Source: an uncultured Porphyromonadaceae bacterium (GTDB lineage Bacteria > Bacteroidota > Bacteroidia > Bacteroidales > Muribaculaceae). Taken from it: a stretch of DNA of 51,688 bases. The notes under the pieces are model-generated. The model searched no databases and was not told where the DNA came from. It was given only the letters and a program-made list of their open reading frames with translations. The stretch lies in NCBI GenBank assembly GCA_937892215.1, contig CALAVE010000087.1, positions 1 through 51,688 on the forward strand, read 5' to 3'. Made by a program: the position numbers and the translations under genes. Positions 1 through 9,127 of the stretch are shown here, one piece after another; positions within the stretch are counted from its first letter, which is position 1; each line of letters starts with the position of its first letter.

Positions 1-501
1 TTTTCAAAGAAAAGAATAAATTTGGCCGAAGAAATCGTCATTTTGCCTCAAAGTGCCATCTCAACCTTTCTTTTCCCTGCCTTTTTGATTCACTTTGTAC
101 CAAAGATTACCTGTCTGGCGACACATAAACATTGGGACGTTTGACCTTCAATTTTCAGCGTCCATCGTTGACTTTGAATTTTTAACCACCGTTGAATCCC
201 AGATACTTAGAGCATCCGAGATACAACTGCGGTACGAGACCCCTGGTTTTAGTCGATTTTCGAGCAATCGGCAAAGCCCTAAAATGACCTCCTATTGTCA
301 GCCAGGCTTAGCAAACGGCAAAATTGCATCAAAATTAAAGGTTAAATAATCTTAACGAGCTGTTAAATATTGCACACCTTTGAAGGCTGGTTTTGCTCTG
401 CAAAACTCTTCAATTTCCTATTTTTTCGCTATTGCACTTTTTTGTACCGTTCAATTTTGGAAGTATTGCGCTTCTGTCTGTGTTTCAGTTATTTACGAAA
501 C
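1..501. other. Gene-free AT-rich stretch
   Basis: No frame on either strand looks like a protein. The longest forward reading frame (about 84 codons) has no recognisable domain, signal peptide or ribosome-binding site. Nothing resembling a tRNA or a perfect repeat is visible. It lies downstream of the minus-strand XRE gene and may be its 3' region or the edge of an unseen gene cluster. Confidence 0.5.
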
Positions 502-831
502 CTAAAAACACTTACACATGAATTCTTCACCAATCACATGCTGGATTTTACAAATCGTCTCAAGCGTTAGGTTTTCGCCACCTTTCAGTAATTTAGCGAC
601 GTATGCAGGTGAAACATTCAAATCCTCGGCCAATTTTTTTTGGGTCGAACCTGCTTTACGGATATAGTAGTGTATGGCTAACGCTATCTCTTGGGATAAG
701 CTTAACCATTCACGGTTTTCTTTCCGTAGCCGGGCCCTTTCTATAGCTTTTACACTTCTGGGCTTTGCAATCTTGTTCAGTTTCTCAATGTTGAAATTCA
801 TAGTGTCTGCTTTGTCTTTGGTTTTACTCAT
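502..831 (-). CDS. XRE-family helix-turn-helix DNA-binding protein
   Basis: A 109-residue protein with a Cro/CI-type helix-turn-helix at about residues 62-98, including 'QKKLAEDLNVSPAYVAKLL'. The first 50 residues are basic and may form a helical arm. The family binds DNA as a dimer, usually as an autorepressor or as the antitoxin of a toxin-antitoxin pair. No toxin-like gene is intact beside it. A short decayed frame overlaps its start codon by eight bases on the same strand (824-964), so the two were probably translationally coupled. The surroundings are AT-rich compared with the 50 percent GC housekeeping genes downstream, which fits an accessory gene. HigA-like antitoxin is possible but not shown. 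Confidence 0.75.
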   Translation of the reverse strand: MSKTKDKADTMNFNIEKLNKIAKPRSVKAIERARLRKENREWLSLSQEIALAIHYYIRKAGSTQKKLAEDLNVSPAYVAKLLKGGENLTLETICKIQHVIGEEFMCKCF

Positions 832-964
832 TCATGTCTTCAGCTTCTAAGATACCATTCTCTTTTAGAAAGGCGCGAATTCTAATAGCAAGTGCGAAAT
901 TAGCCAAATTTCTTGATATTTTTGAAAAAAGTTCATTTTTTCGTTTTACCCCATTCTCACTATG
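824..964 (-). pseudogene. Decayed short frame overlapping the XRE gene start
   Basis: On the minus strand an open stretch ends in a TAA whose codons overlap the XRE start (ATGAGTAA arrangement). Its last residues read like a real protein ('NLANFALAIRIRAFLKENG', then 'ILEAEDMNE'). No ATG precedes that part; a TGA at 967-965 interrupts the same frame, which is open again further upstream to about 1099. I read it as the 3' remnant of a gene once coupled to the XRE regulator. A non-ATG start giving a peptide of about 28-46 residues cannot be excluded. Confidence 0.3.
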
Positions 965-1179
965 TCATCGTATCCATCCAGCCAAAGTGGGTGGATGGGC
1001 CAAATTCACCTCATAGAATAAGATGTTAGCGATGGTTTGAACTGTAGTTGCCTGTTCTTCCTCGCGATGTTGGCGATGGCACGCGACGCGAATATCGCGT
1101 CAAACCGACTTTTTTAGTTAAACTTTATTAAATTTTCAGGGCGAAATCGCTTATTTTTAACATTTCCAATAGGGGTTTA
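832..1179. other. Intergenic stretch before the rimP promoter
   Basis: Apart from the decayed frame (824-964) and the hairpin at 1085-1115, I see no gene here. GGTTTGA at 1034-1040 and TCAAACC at 1100-1106 form an inverted pair around the hairpin, so the last 80 bases may fold as one structured RNA. Confidence 0.4.
1085..1115 (+). terminator. Strong hairpin with T-tract, no obvious upstream gene
   Basis: GACGCG (1085-1090), loop AATAT, CGCGTC (1096-1101), followed by a run of six T at 1110-1115. This has the form of an intrinsic terminator on the plus strand. No convincing plus-strand gene precedes it, so it either ends antisense transcription or marks the 3' end of a small RNA. Confidence 0.5.
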
Positions 1180-1210
1180 TTGCACATTCTACCGATTATT
1201 ACTATTTTTG
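1180..1210 (+). promoter_or_regulatory. Bacteroidetes-type promoter for rimP-nusA-infB
   Basis: TTG at 1180-1182, a 20-base spacer, then TATTTTTG at 1203-1210, matching the -33/-7 consensus. It leaves a leader of about 75 bases that contains a GA/CT-rich segment able to pair with itself. Confidence 0.6.
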
Positions 1211-1289
1211 CAGTGCTTTTCTGTGAAGAGGGGGCCCACGAGGTTTCCTCCTTTTTATTAGAAATGCCTTTGCTAATGCGAAAAAGGAT

Positions 1290-1754
1290 ATGATAAACAA
1301 GAACGACATAGCGGCAACGGTGGAGCAGACACTGCAGGACAGCGACCTGTTTCTGGTGGATGTCACCGTGAGCGACGACAATGAGGTGGAAGTGACCATC
1401 GACAGCGAGCGACCTGTCACCGTGGACGACTGCGTGATGATTAACGACGCCGTTCTGGCCGCCCACGACCGCGACCGCGAGGACTACGAACTCACAGTAG
1501 GGTCTTGCGGGCTAACCGCTGAGTTCCGCGTGCTCAGGCAGTATCGCAAGAACGTGGGAAACCGTGTGGAAGTACTCACTGCCGACGGCCGCAAGCTCAA
1601 GGGCACACTTGCAGCAGCCGATGAGCAGGGCATCACACTCAGCATTGACGAGAAACGTAAAATTGAGGGAAAGAAGCGGCCGGAAATGGTGACCGTGGAA
1701 ATCCCGCTCAAATACAACGAAATACAATATACAAAAAACATAATAGAAATTTAA
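1290..1754 (+). CDS. rimP: Ribosome maturation factor RimP
   Basis: A 154-residue protein of the RimP/DUF150 family, needed for late assembly of the 30S subunit in the cytoplasm. The N-terminal alpha/beta domain includes 'VEVTIDSERPVTVDDCV'. The central conserved segment 'YELTVGSCGLTAEFRV' corresponds to the family's SSPG region, with Cys where many homologues have Pro. The C-terminal SH3-like barrel follows from about residue 90. The length is typical. It is the first gene of the operon, with nusA starting 8 bases after its stop, an order conserved across bacteria. The start is the ATG at 1290 behind a purine-rich AAAAAGG. Confidence 0.93.
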   Translation: MINKNDIAATVEQTLQDSDLFLVDVTVSDDNEVEVTIDSERPVTVDDCVMINDAVLAAHDRDREDYELTVGSCGLTAEFRVLRQYRKNVGNRVEVLTADGRKLKGTLAAADEQGITLSIDEKRKIEGKKRPEMVTVEIPLKYNEIQYTKNIIEI

Positions 1755-1762
1755 TCAGAATT

Positions 1763-3028
1763 ATGGCAAGACGAGTTGAGGCCGTGGACATGGCCGACAG
1801 ATTTGCGGAATTTAAAGAGTTGAAAAACATCGACAAGACCACCATGATAAGTGTCTTGGAGGAGTCGTTCAGAAGTGTGCTGGCAAAAATGTTTGGCAGC
1901 GACGAGAACTTTGACGTGATTATGAACCCCGACAAGGGCGACTGCGAGATTTACCAGAACCTGGAAATCGTGCCCGACGGCGAAGTGGAAGACCCCAGCA
2001 AGCAGATATCACTAACTGATGCGCAGAACGACCCCGACGACCCGGACCCCGACTGCGAAGTGGGCGAAGACCACACTAAGAAGATTGAGTTCGCCAAGTT
2101 TGGCCGCCGCGCCATCCTCACGCTGCGCCAGACGCTCCAGAGCAAGATTCTGGACCTGCAGAAGGACGCTATCTACAACAAGTTCAAGGACATGGAAGGC
2201 GAACTGGTGACAGGCGAAGTGTATCAGGTGTGGAAACGCGAAGTGCTTCTGCTCGACGATGAGAAGAACGAACTCCTGCTGCCCAAGGACCAGCAGATTC
2301 CTACCGACATCTACCGCAAGGGCGACACTGTTCGCGCCGTGGTTCACCGCGTGGACAACACGAACAACAACCCCAAAGTCTATGTCTCGCGCACAAGCGA
2401 CCAGTTCCTGCGCCGACTCTTTGAACTGGAAGTGCCCGAAATTCACGACGGCCTCATCGTAATCAGCGCAGTGGCACGCATCCCGGGAGAACGCGCCAAG
2501 ATAGCAGTGGAAAGCTACGACGACCGCATCGACCCCGTGGGAGCATGCGTGGGCGTGAAGGGCGCGCGTATTCACGGAATCGTGCGTGAGCTTCGCAACG
2601 AGAACATCGACGTCATCAACTACACTTCCAACCCGCAGCTACTTATACAGCGTGCGCTGAGCCCCGCCAAGATTTCATCCATCAGGCTCGACGAGGAAAC
2701 TAAGCACGCCGAGGTGTTCCTCAACCCCGAAGAGGTTTCACTTGCCATAGGTAAGGGCGGACTCAACATCAAGCTCGCCGACAAACTCACCGGATATGAC
2801 ATCGACGTCTATCGCGAGGCTAAGGAAGACGAAGAAGAGGAAGACATCTATCTGGATGAATTCAACGACGAAATAGATCAGTGGGTAATCAATAAGTTTA
2901 AGGAAGTTGGCCTCAACACAGCCCGCGCCGTGCTCAGAACCGACCGCGACGAGCTTATAGCCCGCACCGATCTTGAAGAAGACACCATCGACGAAGTTAT
3001 CAACGTGCTCCTGAGCGAGTTCAATTAA
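1763..3028 (+). CDS. nusA: Transcription termination/antitermination factor NusA
   Basis: A 421-residue NusA. It binds RNA polymerase and nascent RNA and modulates pausing, termination and antitermination. The order is an N-terminal polymerase-binding domain (about 1-135), an S1 domain (about 146-212), and tandem KH domains with 'DPVGACVGVKGARIHGIV' at about 257-274 and 'AIGKGGLNIKLA' at about 328-339. An acidic linker (355-372) and a short helix-hairpin tail end the protein. An acidic Asp/Pro-rich insertion at residues 88-104 sits inside the N-terminal domain, as in other Bacteroidetes NusA proteins. It lies between rimP and infB in the usual operon. Confidence 0.96.
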   Translation: MARRVEAVDMADRFAEFKELKNIDKTTMISVLEESFRSVLAKMFGSDENFDVIMNPDKGDCEIYQNLEIVPDGEVEDPSKQISLTDAQNDPDDPDPDCEVGEDHTKKIEFAKFGRRAILTLRQTLQSKILDLQKDAIYNKFKDMEGELVTGEVYQVWKREVLLLDDEKNELLLPKDQQIPTDIYRKGDTVRAVVHRVDNTNNNPKVYVSRTSDQFLRRLFELEVPEIHDGLIVISAVARIPGERAKIAVESYDDRIDPVGACVGVKGARIHGIVRELRNENIDVINYTSNPQLLIQRALSPAKISSIRLDEETKHAEVFLNPEEVSLAIGKGGLNIKLADKLTGYDIDVYREAKEDEEEEDIYLDEFNDEIDQWVINKFKEVGLNTARAVLRTDRDELIARTDLEEDTIDEVINVLLSEFN

Positions 3029-3146
3029 TCACACTCGCGCACAAGCACACTGCAGTATTAATTAAAAGGGAACTTGTAAGTTGGAGTTTAGAAATTTATT
3101 CGGTTTATTCAAATGTAAAGGATTGGTAAACGAGGAAAGGAACAGT

Positions 3147-5987
3147 ATGAGTAAAAACATTAAAATAAGTAAAGCCGCAAAGGATCTTAACGTAAGCGAC
3201 CAGACAATCCGCGACTTCCTCAAGAAAAAGGGGCATGAAGTGGCGGATCAGGGCATCAACGCCCGCATTCCTTACGAAGACTTCGAGATGCTGGTGAAGG
3301 AATACAGGCCCGACATGGAGCAGAAGCTCCTTTCGGACAACTTCACCAACGAGCGGCAGAAGGAAAAGGCGAAAACCGCCGAGGCGGAAGACAAAAAGCA
3401 GAAGCAGGAAGCCGTTATCAAGCCCGTTGTGAATAAACCCAAGTTCGTGGGTAAGATTGACCTTGCCACCGGTAAGCCCGTCACTGAGCAACCGGCCCAA
3501 GCCAAACCCGCCGACGAGCCTAAGCCGGAAACTAAGTCCGAGGCTAAACCTGAGCAGAAACAAGAAATAAAGCCGGCCAACGACAACAAGCAAGACAAAC
3601 CCAAGCCTGAAAAGCCCGCCGCTAACGCGCAGAAACCGGAAGAGCCAAAAGCCGAGGACACCAAGCCGGCCGAGAAGGAAGCTGCGCCTAAAAAACCGCG
3701 TAAAGAGGCTACCGCTAAGAAACAAGAAGCCGAGGCCAAGCCTGAAACGCAAGAGGCTAAGCCGCAAGAGGTTGAAGACGAGCCCGAAAGCAAGGGCCCA
3801 GTAATCTTCTCGCTGGGTACTCAGGAGCTCAAAGGCCCCAACGTGGTGGGTAAAATAGACCTCAACGCCATCAACCAGCAGACTCGTCCCAAGAAGAAAA
3901 GTAAGGAAGAACGACGCAAAGAGCGTGTGGAAGACGGCAAGAAGAAGCGCAAGCGCATAGGAAAAGAAAAAATCGACATCGAAAAGAGCGCGGCGCAGAT
4001 ATCGCAGCAGTCAGCAGCCGGCAAGGGACAAGCCGGTGGCGGCAAAAAGAAGGACAAGAAGGTGAAACGCCCGCTCAAGCCCGACGTGAGCGAGGAAGAC
4101 GTTCAGCGTCAGGTTAAGGAGACGTTGGCACGCCTCACCACCAAGGTGCAGAAAAAGGCAGCCAAGTTCCGCCGCGAGAAACGCGAGGCTGTGCGCGAGG
4201 AAGAACGCGCCGAGGCCGAAGCTCTGGCAGCAGAGCAGAAAGTGCTCAAACTCACCGAGTTTGTGACTGCCAACGACCTTGCTTCGATGATGAACGTTCC
4301 CATCAACAAGGTGATTGGAACCTGCATGAATCTGGGCGTAATGGTTTCCATCAACCAGCGACTTGATGCCGAGACCATCAATATCGTGGCAGAGGAATTC
4401 GGCTTCACCACTGAGTACGAGAGCGCAGAAGTAGTGGAGGCCATCCACGAAGAGGAGGACAACCCCGAAGACCTCGTGGAGCGTCCGCCGGTGGTGACCG
4501 TCATGGGGCATGTGGACCACGGTAAGACTTCTCTGCTCGACTATATACGCAAGTCGAACGTTATCGCCGGTGAGGCCGGAGGCATCACGCAGCACATCGG
4601 TGCTTACAACGTGAAACTGCCCAACGGCCGACGCATCACCTTCCTCGACACCCCGGGACACGAGGCATTCACCGCCATGCGTGCACGCGGTGCCAAGGTT
4701 ACCGACATTGTTATCGTGATTGTCGCTGCCGACGACGCTGTGATGCCACAGACCGTGGAGGCGCTTAACCACGCTTCGGCGGCTGGCGTACCCATTGTGT
4801 TTGCGGTCAACAAGATAGATAAGCCGGGCGCTAATCCCGACAAGATTAAGGAGGAACTTGCAGGCATGAACTACCTCGTGGAGGAATGGGGCGGCAAATA
4901 CCAGAGCCAAGACATCAGCGCCAAAAAGGGCATTGGTGTTCAGGAACTTATGGACAAAGTGCTGCTCGAAGCCGACCTGCTGGAACTTAAGGCCAACCCC
5001 AACCGCAGAGCCACCGGTTCCATCATCGAGTCGTCGCTCGACAAAGGCCGCGGCTACGTTGCCACAGTGCTCGTGGATAACGGTACACTCCGCGTGGGCG
5101 ACATCATGCTCGCCGGCACTCACTACGGAAAGGTGAAAGCCATGTTCAACGAACGCAACCAGCGCATCAAGGAGGCTGGTCCGTCAACCCCGGTTCTGAT
5201 TCTGGGTCTCGACGGTGCTCCCACCGCCGGCGACAAGTTCAATATTATGGAAACCGACCAGGAGGCACGTCAGATTGCCAACAAGCGCGAGCAGTTGCAG
5301 CGCGAACTTATCAACCGCACTCAGCACCGCCGCGGACTCGACGACATCGCACGTCTGAAGGCTCTGGGCGAATTCCACGAACTGAACGTAATTGTGAAGG
5401 GCGACGTGGACGGCTCAATTGAGGCTCTGAGCGACTCGCTCATCAAACTTTCCACCCCCGAGGTGGAAGTGAAGGTTATCCACAAGGCTGTGGGTGCCAT
5501 CACCGAGAGCGACGTCACTCTGGCTGCAGCCAGCGATGCCTACATTATTGGCTTCCAGGTGCGTCCGTCGGCCGACGCTAAGCGTCTCGCCGAGCAGGAA
5601 GGCGTGGACATCCGCATCTACTCCATCATCTACGACGCCATCGAGGAAGTGAAGAGCGCTATGGAAGGCATGCTCTCGCCCGACATTAAGGAAGAAGTGA
5701 TTGGTAGCGCAGAGGTGAAAGAGGTTTACCACATCTCCAAGGTTGGAACCATCGCCGGTGCCATCGTTCGCGAAGGCAAGATTAAGCGCACATGCAAGGT
5801 TCGCATCATCCGCGACGGCATTGTCCGCTTCACCGGCAATCTGGGCTCTCTCAAGCGCTTCAAGGACGATGCCAAGGAAGTGGGAACCAACATGGAGTGC
5901 GGACTCAGCATCCAGAGTTACAACGACCTTGTGGTTGGCGATATCATAGAGGCATTCGAGGAAATAGAGGTTCAGAAGACCCTCTAA
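3147..5987 (+). CDS. infB: Translation initiation factor IF-2
   Basis: The GTPase that places initiator tRNA on the 30S subunit and promotes subunit joining. I choose the ATG at 3147 (946 residues, 'MSKNIKISKAAKDLNVS'), because the protein then begins with the conserved IF-2 N-terminal helix motif. An upstream in-frame ATG at 3081 would add 22 residues of unlike composition. A long Lys/Glu/Pro/Ala-rich linker (about residues 60-340) separates the N-terminal motif from a second IF2_N domain and the G domain. The G domain has GHVDHGKT near residue 453, then DTPGHEAF and NKID. Domains II, III and C2 follow. The 118-base gap after nusA shows no promoter, so it is probably co-transcribed. Confidence 0.95.
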   Translation: MSKNIKISKAAKDLNVSDQTIRDFLKKKGHEVADQGINARIPYEDFEMLVKEYRPDMEQKLLSDNFTNERQKEKAKTAEAEDKKQKQEAVIKPVVNKPKFVGKIDLATGKPVTEQPAQAKPADEPKPETKSEAKPEQKQEIKPANDNKQDKPKPEKPAANAQKPEEPKAEDTKPAEKEAAPKKPRKEATAKKQEAEAKPETQEAKPQEVEDEPESKGPVIFSLGTQELKGPNVVGKIDLNAINQQTRPKKKSKEERRKERVEDGKKKRKRIGKEKIDIEKSAAQISQQSAAGKGQAGGGKKKDKKVKRPLKPDVSEEDVQRQVKETLARLTTKVQKKAAKFRREKREAVREEERAEAEALAAEQKVLKLTEFVTANDLASMMNVPINKVIGTCMNLGVMVSINQRLDAETINIVAEEFGFTTEYESAEVVEAIHEEEDNPEDLVERPPVVTVMGHVDHGKTSLLDYIRKSNVIAGEAGGITQHIGAYNVKLPNGRRITFLDTPGHEAFTAMRARGAKVTDIVIVIVAADDAVMPQTVEALNHASAAGVPIVFAVNKIDKPGANPDKIKEELAGMNYLVEEWGGKYQSQDISAKKGIGVQELMDKVLLEADLLELKANPNRRATGSIIESSLDKGRGYVATVLVDNGTLRVGDIMLAGTHYGKVKAMFNERNQRIKEAGPSTPVLILGLDGAPTAGDKFNIMETDQEARQIANKREQLQRELINRTQHRRGLDDIARLKALGEFHELNVIVKGDVDGSIEALSDSLIKLSTPEVEVKVIHKAVGAITESDVTLAAASDAYIIGFQVRPSADAKRLAEQEGVDIRIYSIIYDAIEEVKSAMEGMLSPDIKEEVIGSAEVKEVYHISKVGTIAGAIVREGKIKRTCKVRIIRDGIVRFTGNLGSLKRFKDDAKEVGTNMECGLSIQSYNDLVVGDIIEAFEEIEVQKTL

Positions 5988-6007
5988 AAAAGCCTGTAAC
6001 GAAACTG

Positions 6008-6048
6008 CCCGACGGACGCGCTCACCATTGCGGAGTACGTCCGTCGGG
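6008..6048 (+). terminator. Hairpin after infB
   Basis: CCCGACGGACG at 6008-6018 pairs with CGTCCGTCGGG at 6038-6048, an 11-base-pair perfect stem. The sequence after it is A-rich with only short T runs, so it may terminate poorly and let folK be read through. Confidence 0.6.
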
Positions 6049-6069
6049 AAAATTTATAACTGTAATCAG

Positions 6070-6540
6070 ATGCGATACTACCTTAACATAGGCAGCAACA
6101 TTGGCGACCGTGAGGCAAACTTGAAAAAAGCTATTTCCATATTCAGCCGCAACAAGGGCTTCCGCGCATCGGCGGTGGTGGAAAGTGAACCGTGGGGATT
6201 CGTATCGGCCAACCGATTCCTCAACGTGGGAATTGCCTTTGACGAGGACAGGCTCACTCCACAGCAGATGCTCACGGTGGTCAAGTGGATGGAAAACGAG
6301 ATAAGCCTTGCAAGTCATCGCACCTCGGGGGGCGAATATGCCGACCGCGTCATAGACATCGACATTGTGGCGGTGGATAATCTGTCGGTCAACACTCCGC
6401 GACTCACCGTGCCACACCCCCACCTCGCCAAGCGAGACTTCTTCCTCAAGCCACTGGCCGAACTGGCACCGGATTGGCGACATCCGGCCACAGGACTCAC
6501 CGCACGGCAAATGCTCCAGGCTATCGAAGCACCTCAGTGA
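6070..6540 (+). CDS. folK: 2-amino-4-hydroxy-6-hydroxymethyldihydropteridine pyrophosphokinase (HPPK)
   Basis: HPPK transfers pyrophosphate from ATP to 6-hydroxymethyl-7,8-dihydropterin in folate synthesis. From the ATG at 6070 the protein has 156 residues and starts 'MRYYLNIGSNIGDREANL', which fits the family's opening. An upstream in-frame start at 6028 lies inside the preceding stem-loop region and is rejected. Family marks include a DIDIVAVD segment (the metal-binding Asp pair) and 'HPHLAKRDFFLKPLAELAP', the classic HPPK signature near the end. The 3' end overlaps the convergent GH9 gene by 20 bases. No promoter is evident, so it probably depends on read-through from infB. Confidence 0.9.
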   Translation: MRYYLNIGSNIGDREANLKKAISIFSRNKGFRASAVVESEPWGFVSANRFLNVGIAFDEDRLTPQQMLTVVKWMENEISLASHRTSGGEYADRVIDIDIVAVDNLSVNTPRLTVPHPHLAKRDFFLKPLAELAPDWRHPATGLTARQMLQAIEAPQ

Positions 6541-9016
6541 GCGGAACAAAACTGTAGCCACACTCCCGTAAAGTGGTTATTATGCGTGGCAACAAGTCAT
6601 AGAACTTCTCAGTCCGCCGCGGGTCCGTACCTAAGTGCACCATCAGAATATGCCCGTTGAGGGTGTGCTTCAACTCGTAATCAAATAGTCTGTCTTCCAG
6701 TGATTTGTTGCTTGAATAGTGCTCACCCATCTGCGGCCATGAGTAATCATTGTTAGTGTAAGTGCCCGGGGTGAAGTTTATCACCTGCAAGCCCAGTTCT
6801 CGTGCCCACGACGCAATGTGGCGGTTATACCACTCATAAGGCGGAATAAAAAACGGAGACGAGGCCTGCGTGATGCCGAAAGGTCGCATAATTTCGTAAC
6901 TTTTCACCATATCCGCCACAAACTCATCGTGCGACACGAGAAGCGAATCGCGTTTGTCCCACGGCGCATACAGCAGATGCCCGTAACTGTGGCTTCCCAC
7001 ATAGTGACCGTTGGCAAGCAGGCGACGCACCACATCGGGGTACATCTCATAAAACCGCCCCGTGAAGAAAAATGCCCCTTTCACTTCTTGCCTGTGGAGC
7101 GTGGAAATTATGGTATCGGCACCGTCGGCACGGTCATCGGCGGTGAAAACGAGGCAAATCTTCTTTTCCGCAGGATTTCCGCGCACGATTGCGCCTTCAG
7201 GCTCAGCAACATGACGCGACGATGAAAGTCCGCCCTCATTCTGATAGAACGACAGCGGAAACGTCAGCGAGGCCGTTCCGTCCATCGTAGGCTCGTTAGT
7301 GGAATAATCGTGACGGTTGTCGTGATATACCACATATCCGGGCTGACAGTGGTCATAGTTGTTAGCGTTATCGCCCTCCGAAATGGTGATGTTCACTCCC
7401 TTAAGCGAATTGAATATGGTGCTGTAAACCGGTCCGTCCACCAGTCCGCCGGTGGTGTTGCCCAGACCCTCCACCACGTAGTTTGAATGAGGGTCGAGCG
7501 GATAAGTGCCGCCAAATGGCAGTTCCACAATCATTGATGTTCCCCAGGGATTGCAGCCGAAAAGCCAGTCGCGCAACGCTCCCTCAAATTCCAAGAACTG
7601 CGTGTCGCCCGAGGTGGTGCGGTAAAGGATGCACTGGGTGAGAAGCGCCACCGTCAGGTTGTTTGAGCACCAAATTCCGGGCACTCCGTTTAGAAACGGA
7701 TTTTCCAAGCCGCGCTCCCGCACGCGTTCTATTCCGCTCCTAAGATTTCGCAAGAATTCTGCTCGCACCTTGCCACCGGCCATCTGTGCCAGCCTCACGT
7801 GGCCCATGTTCATAAACGGATACCACTGATAGTGGCGTGCGCTGTCGGCTCCCATCCATGGGGTTATAGGTTCTCTTCGCCCCATTTCCACTGCCAGAGT
7901 CAGATAGGAAGAATCCGCGGTGGAGCGGAACAGTTCCACGGCGCCGAGTTCCATATCGTCGGTCCAGTTATCCTCTTCGTAGATGTATGGCGACACCACC
8001 GACACCGTCTGAGTGTTGCCAGGCTTGTCGAGCCCCACTTGAAGAGCAGGAGCCGATTTCGCGGCGATTTTCTGGGCAAAATCAGGGTAAAACGGAGCCA
8101 GAATACGCGCTCCCATGGCAAAGTCGCTCGCAAACTTGCCGGCTGTGCTGGCCGCACCCATGGTGGCATTGAGATATTTCCCGCGCTGTTGCGGACGGCC
8201 GTCCACGAAATACACCGGGCGGCCATTGTTTCGTCCCCATCCGTAGTCGGCTATATCATTGTTAGGCAGTTTCATGCCTATGTGGTCGCGGTCGTCGGCA
8301 ATCTGGTTGTAGAGTTCACCCGGTGCTGGATTCATCTTCGAGAGCCACTGCAGTCCCCAGTATATTTCATCCACTATGTCGGGGATGCCGTTTGCCCCTC
8401 GCTCGCCACGTGCGTCGTAGGCATCGCCAAAGGCCGACGGATTCTGCTCGTAAGCAAGCATCATCTGATAGATGGCGTTGGCCGACGTGGACGTGTACTG
8501 AAGCAGGTCGGCCGCATCGTGCCAACCGCCTGTCACATCGATGCGCTGCCCCTCCAGCACAGGGTGATAGCGCACGTATGCATCCTTCACGTGACAACTG
8601 TCGTGAATGAACGGGTTGTAGCCGCATCGCTGCTGGCGCATATAATTCAGCGTGAAGTCGGCCGCGCCGTCATACACGCGCGCGTTGATTGGGAATATGG
8701 ACGATTCTGCACCGGCGGCTTCTATCTTGTAGGCGCTTTCGCTTGTCACTCCGGAAAAATTCAGCCGGTAAGTCGCCTTGAAGTCACCCAGTTCGCCATA
8801 ACTCGCCGCTTGCCCAGTAAAAACACATCGACCGGTGAAAACATCCATTACACGGAAGGTATCCACCTCTGCCAACTCGTTGCTCACCAGCACGGCCACT
8901 TTGCTCTGCCCGGGCAGGTAGCCCAGTTGATTCACTCGGATATGCGTAGCGCCCTCCAACGCGAGCCCCACAAGACAAGCGAAAACACTCAGATATATTG
9001 CACGTAACGTTCTCAT
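6521..9016 (-). CDS. Secreted GH9 glycosidase fused to a polysaccharide deacetylase-like domain
   Basis: An 831-residue exported protein. Residues 1-23 form a signal peptide and residues 24-110 an N-terminal Ig-like cellulase domain ('IRVNQLGYLPGQSK'). The GH9 catalytic domain runs from about 118 to 595. 'GGWHDAAD' (163-170) carries the catalytic Asp pair and 'DYSTNEPTMDGTASL' (570-584) the proton-donor Glu575. A NodB-like CE4 domain follows (about 617-831) with TADD (625-628), HSYGH (676-680) and PPYEWY (725-730). GH9 enzymes cleave beta-glucans endo- or processively, and CE4 enzymes remove acetyl groups, so the fusion suggests attack on a decorated beta-glycan such as acetylated plant hemicellulose. 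No SusC/D pair is nearby, so the substrate is open. The gene is convergent with folK. Confidence 0.88.
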   Translation of the reverse strand: MRTLRAIYLSVFACLVGLALEGATHIRVNQLGYLPGQSKVAVLVSNELAEVDTFRVMDVFTGRCVFTGQAASYGELGDFKATYRLNFSGVTSESAYKIEAAGAESSIFPINARVYDGAADFTLNYMRQQRCGYNPFIHDSCHVKDAYVRYHPVLEGQRIDVTGGWHDAADLLQYTSTSANAIYQMMLAYEQNPSAFGDAYDARGERGANGIPDIVDEIYWGLQWLSKMNPAPGELYNQIADDRDHIGMKLPNNDIADYGWGRNNGRPVYFVDGRPQQRGKYLNATMGAASTAGKFASDFAMGARILAPFYPDFAQKIAAKSAPALQVGLDKPGNTQTVSVVSPYIYEEDNWTDDMELGAVELFRSTADSSYLTLAVEMGRREPITPWMGADSARHYQWYPFMNMGHVRLAQMAGGKVRAEFLRNLRSGIERVRERGLENPFLNGVPGIWCSNNLTVALLTQCILYRTTSGDTQFLEFEGALRDWLFGCNPWGTSMIVELPFGGTYPLDPHSNYVVEGLGNTTGGLVDGPVYSTIFNSLKGVNITISEGDNANNYDHCQPGYVVYHDNRHDYSTNEPTMDGTASLTFPLSFYQNEGGLSSSRHVAEPEGAIVRGNPAEKKICLVFTADDRADGADTIISTLHRQEVKGAFFFTGRFYEMYPDVVRRLLANGHYVGSHSYGHLLYAPWDKRDSLLVSHDEFVADMVKSYEIMRPFGITQASSPFFIPPYEWYNRHIASWARELGLQVINFTPGTYTNNDYSWPQMGEHYSSNKSLEDRLFDYELKHTLNGHILMVHLGTDPRRTEKFYDLLPRIITTLRECGYSFVPLTEVLR

Positions 9017-9127
9017 GCCCGGTATTTAACACATTTTGCCCTATTTCGGTTTATTACAAAAAGTGGAGGATACAATTTCTATGCAGCCTCCACTTACCGT
9101 TTGTTTCAGGTGCGCGATGCAAAGAAT

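Noticed and set aside
95..349. 84-codon forward open frame
   Set aside because: No family, signal peptide, ribosome-binding site or codon bias like the neighbours; treated as chance.
3081..3146. Earlier in-frame start for infB
   Set aside because: Adds 22 residues unlike IF-2; the family start motif begins at 3147.
4011..5123. 370-codon minus-strand open frame
   Set aside because: A shadow of infB; His/Val-rich composition and no family.
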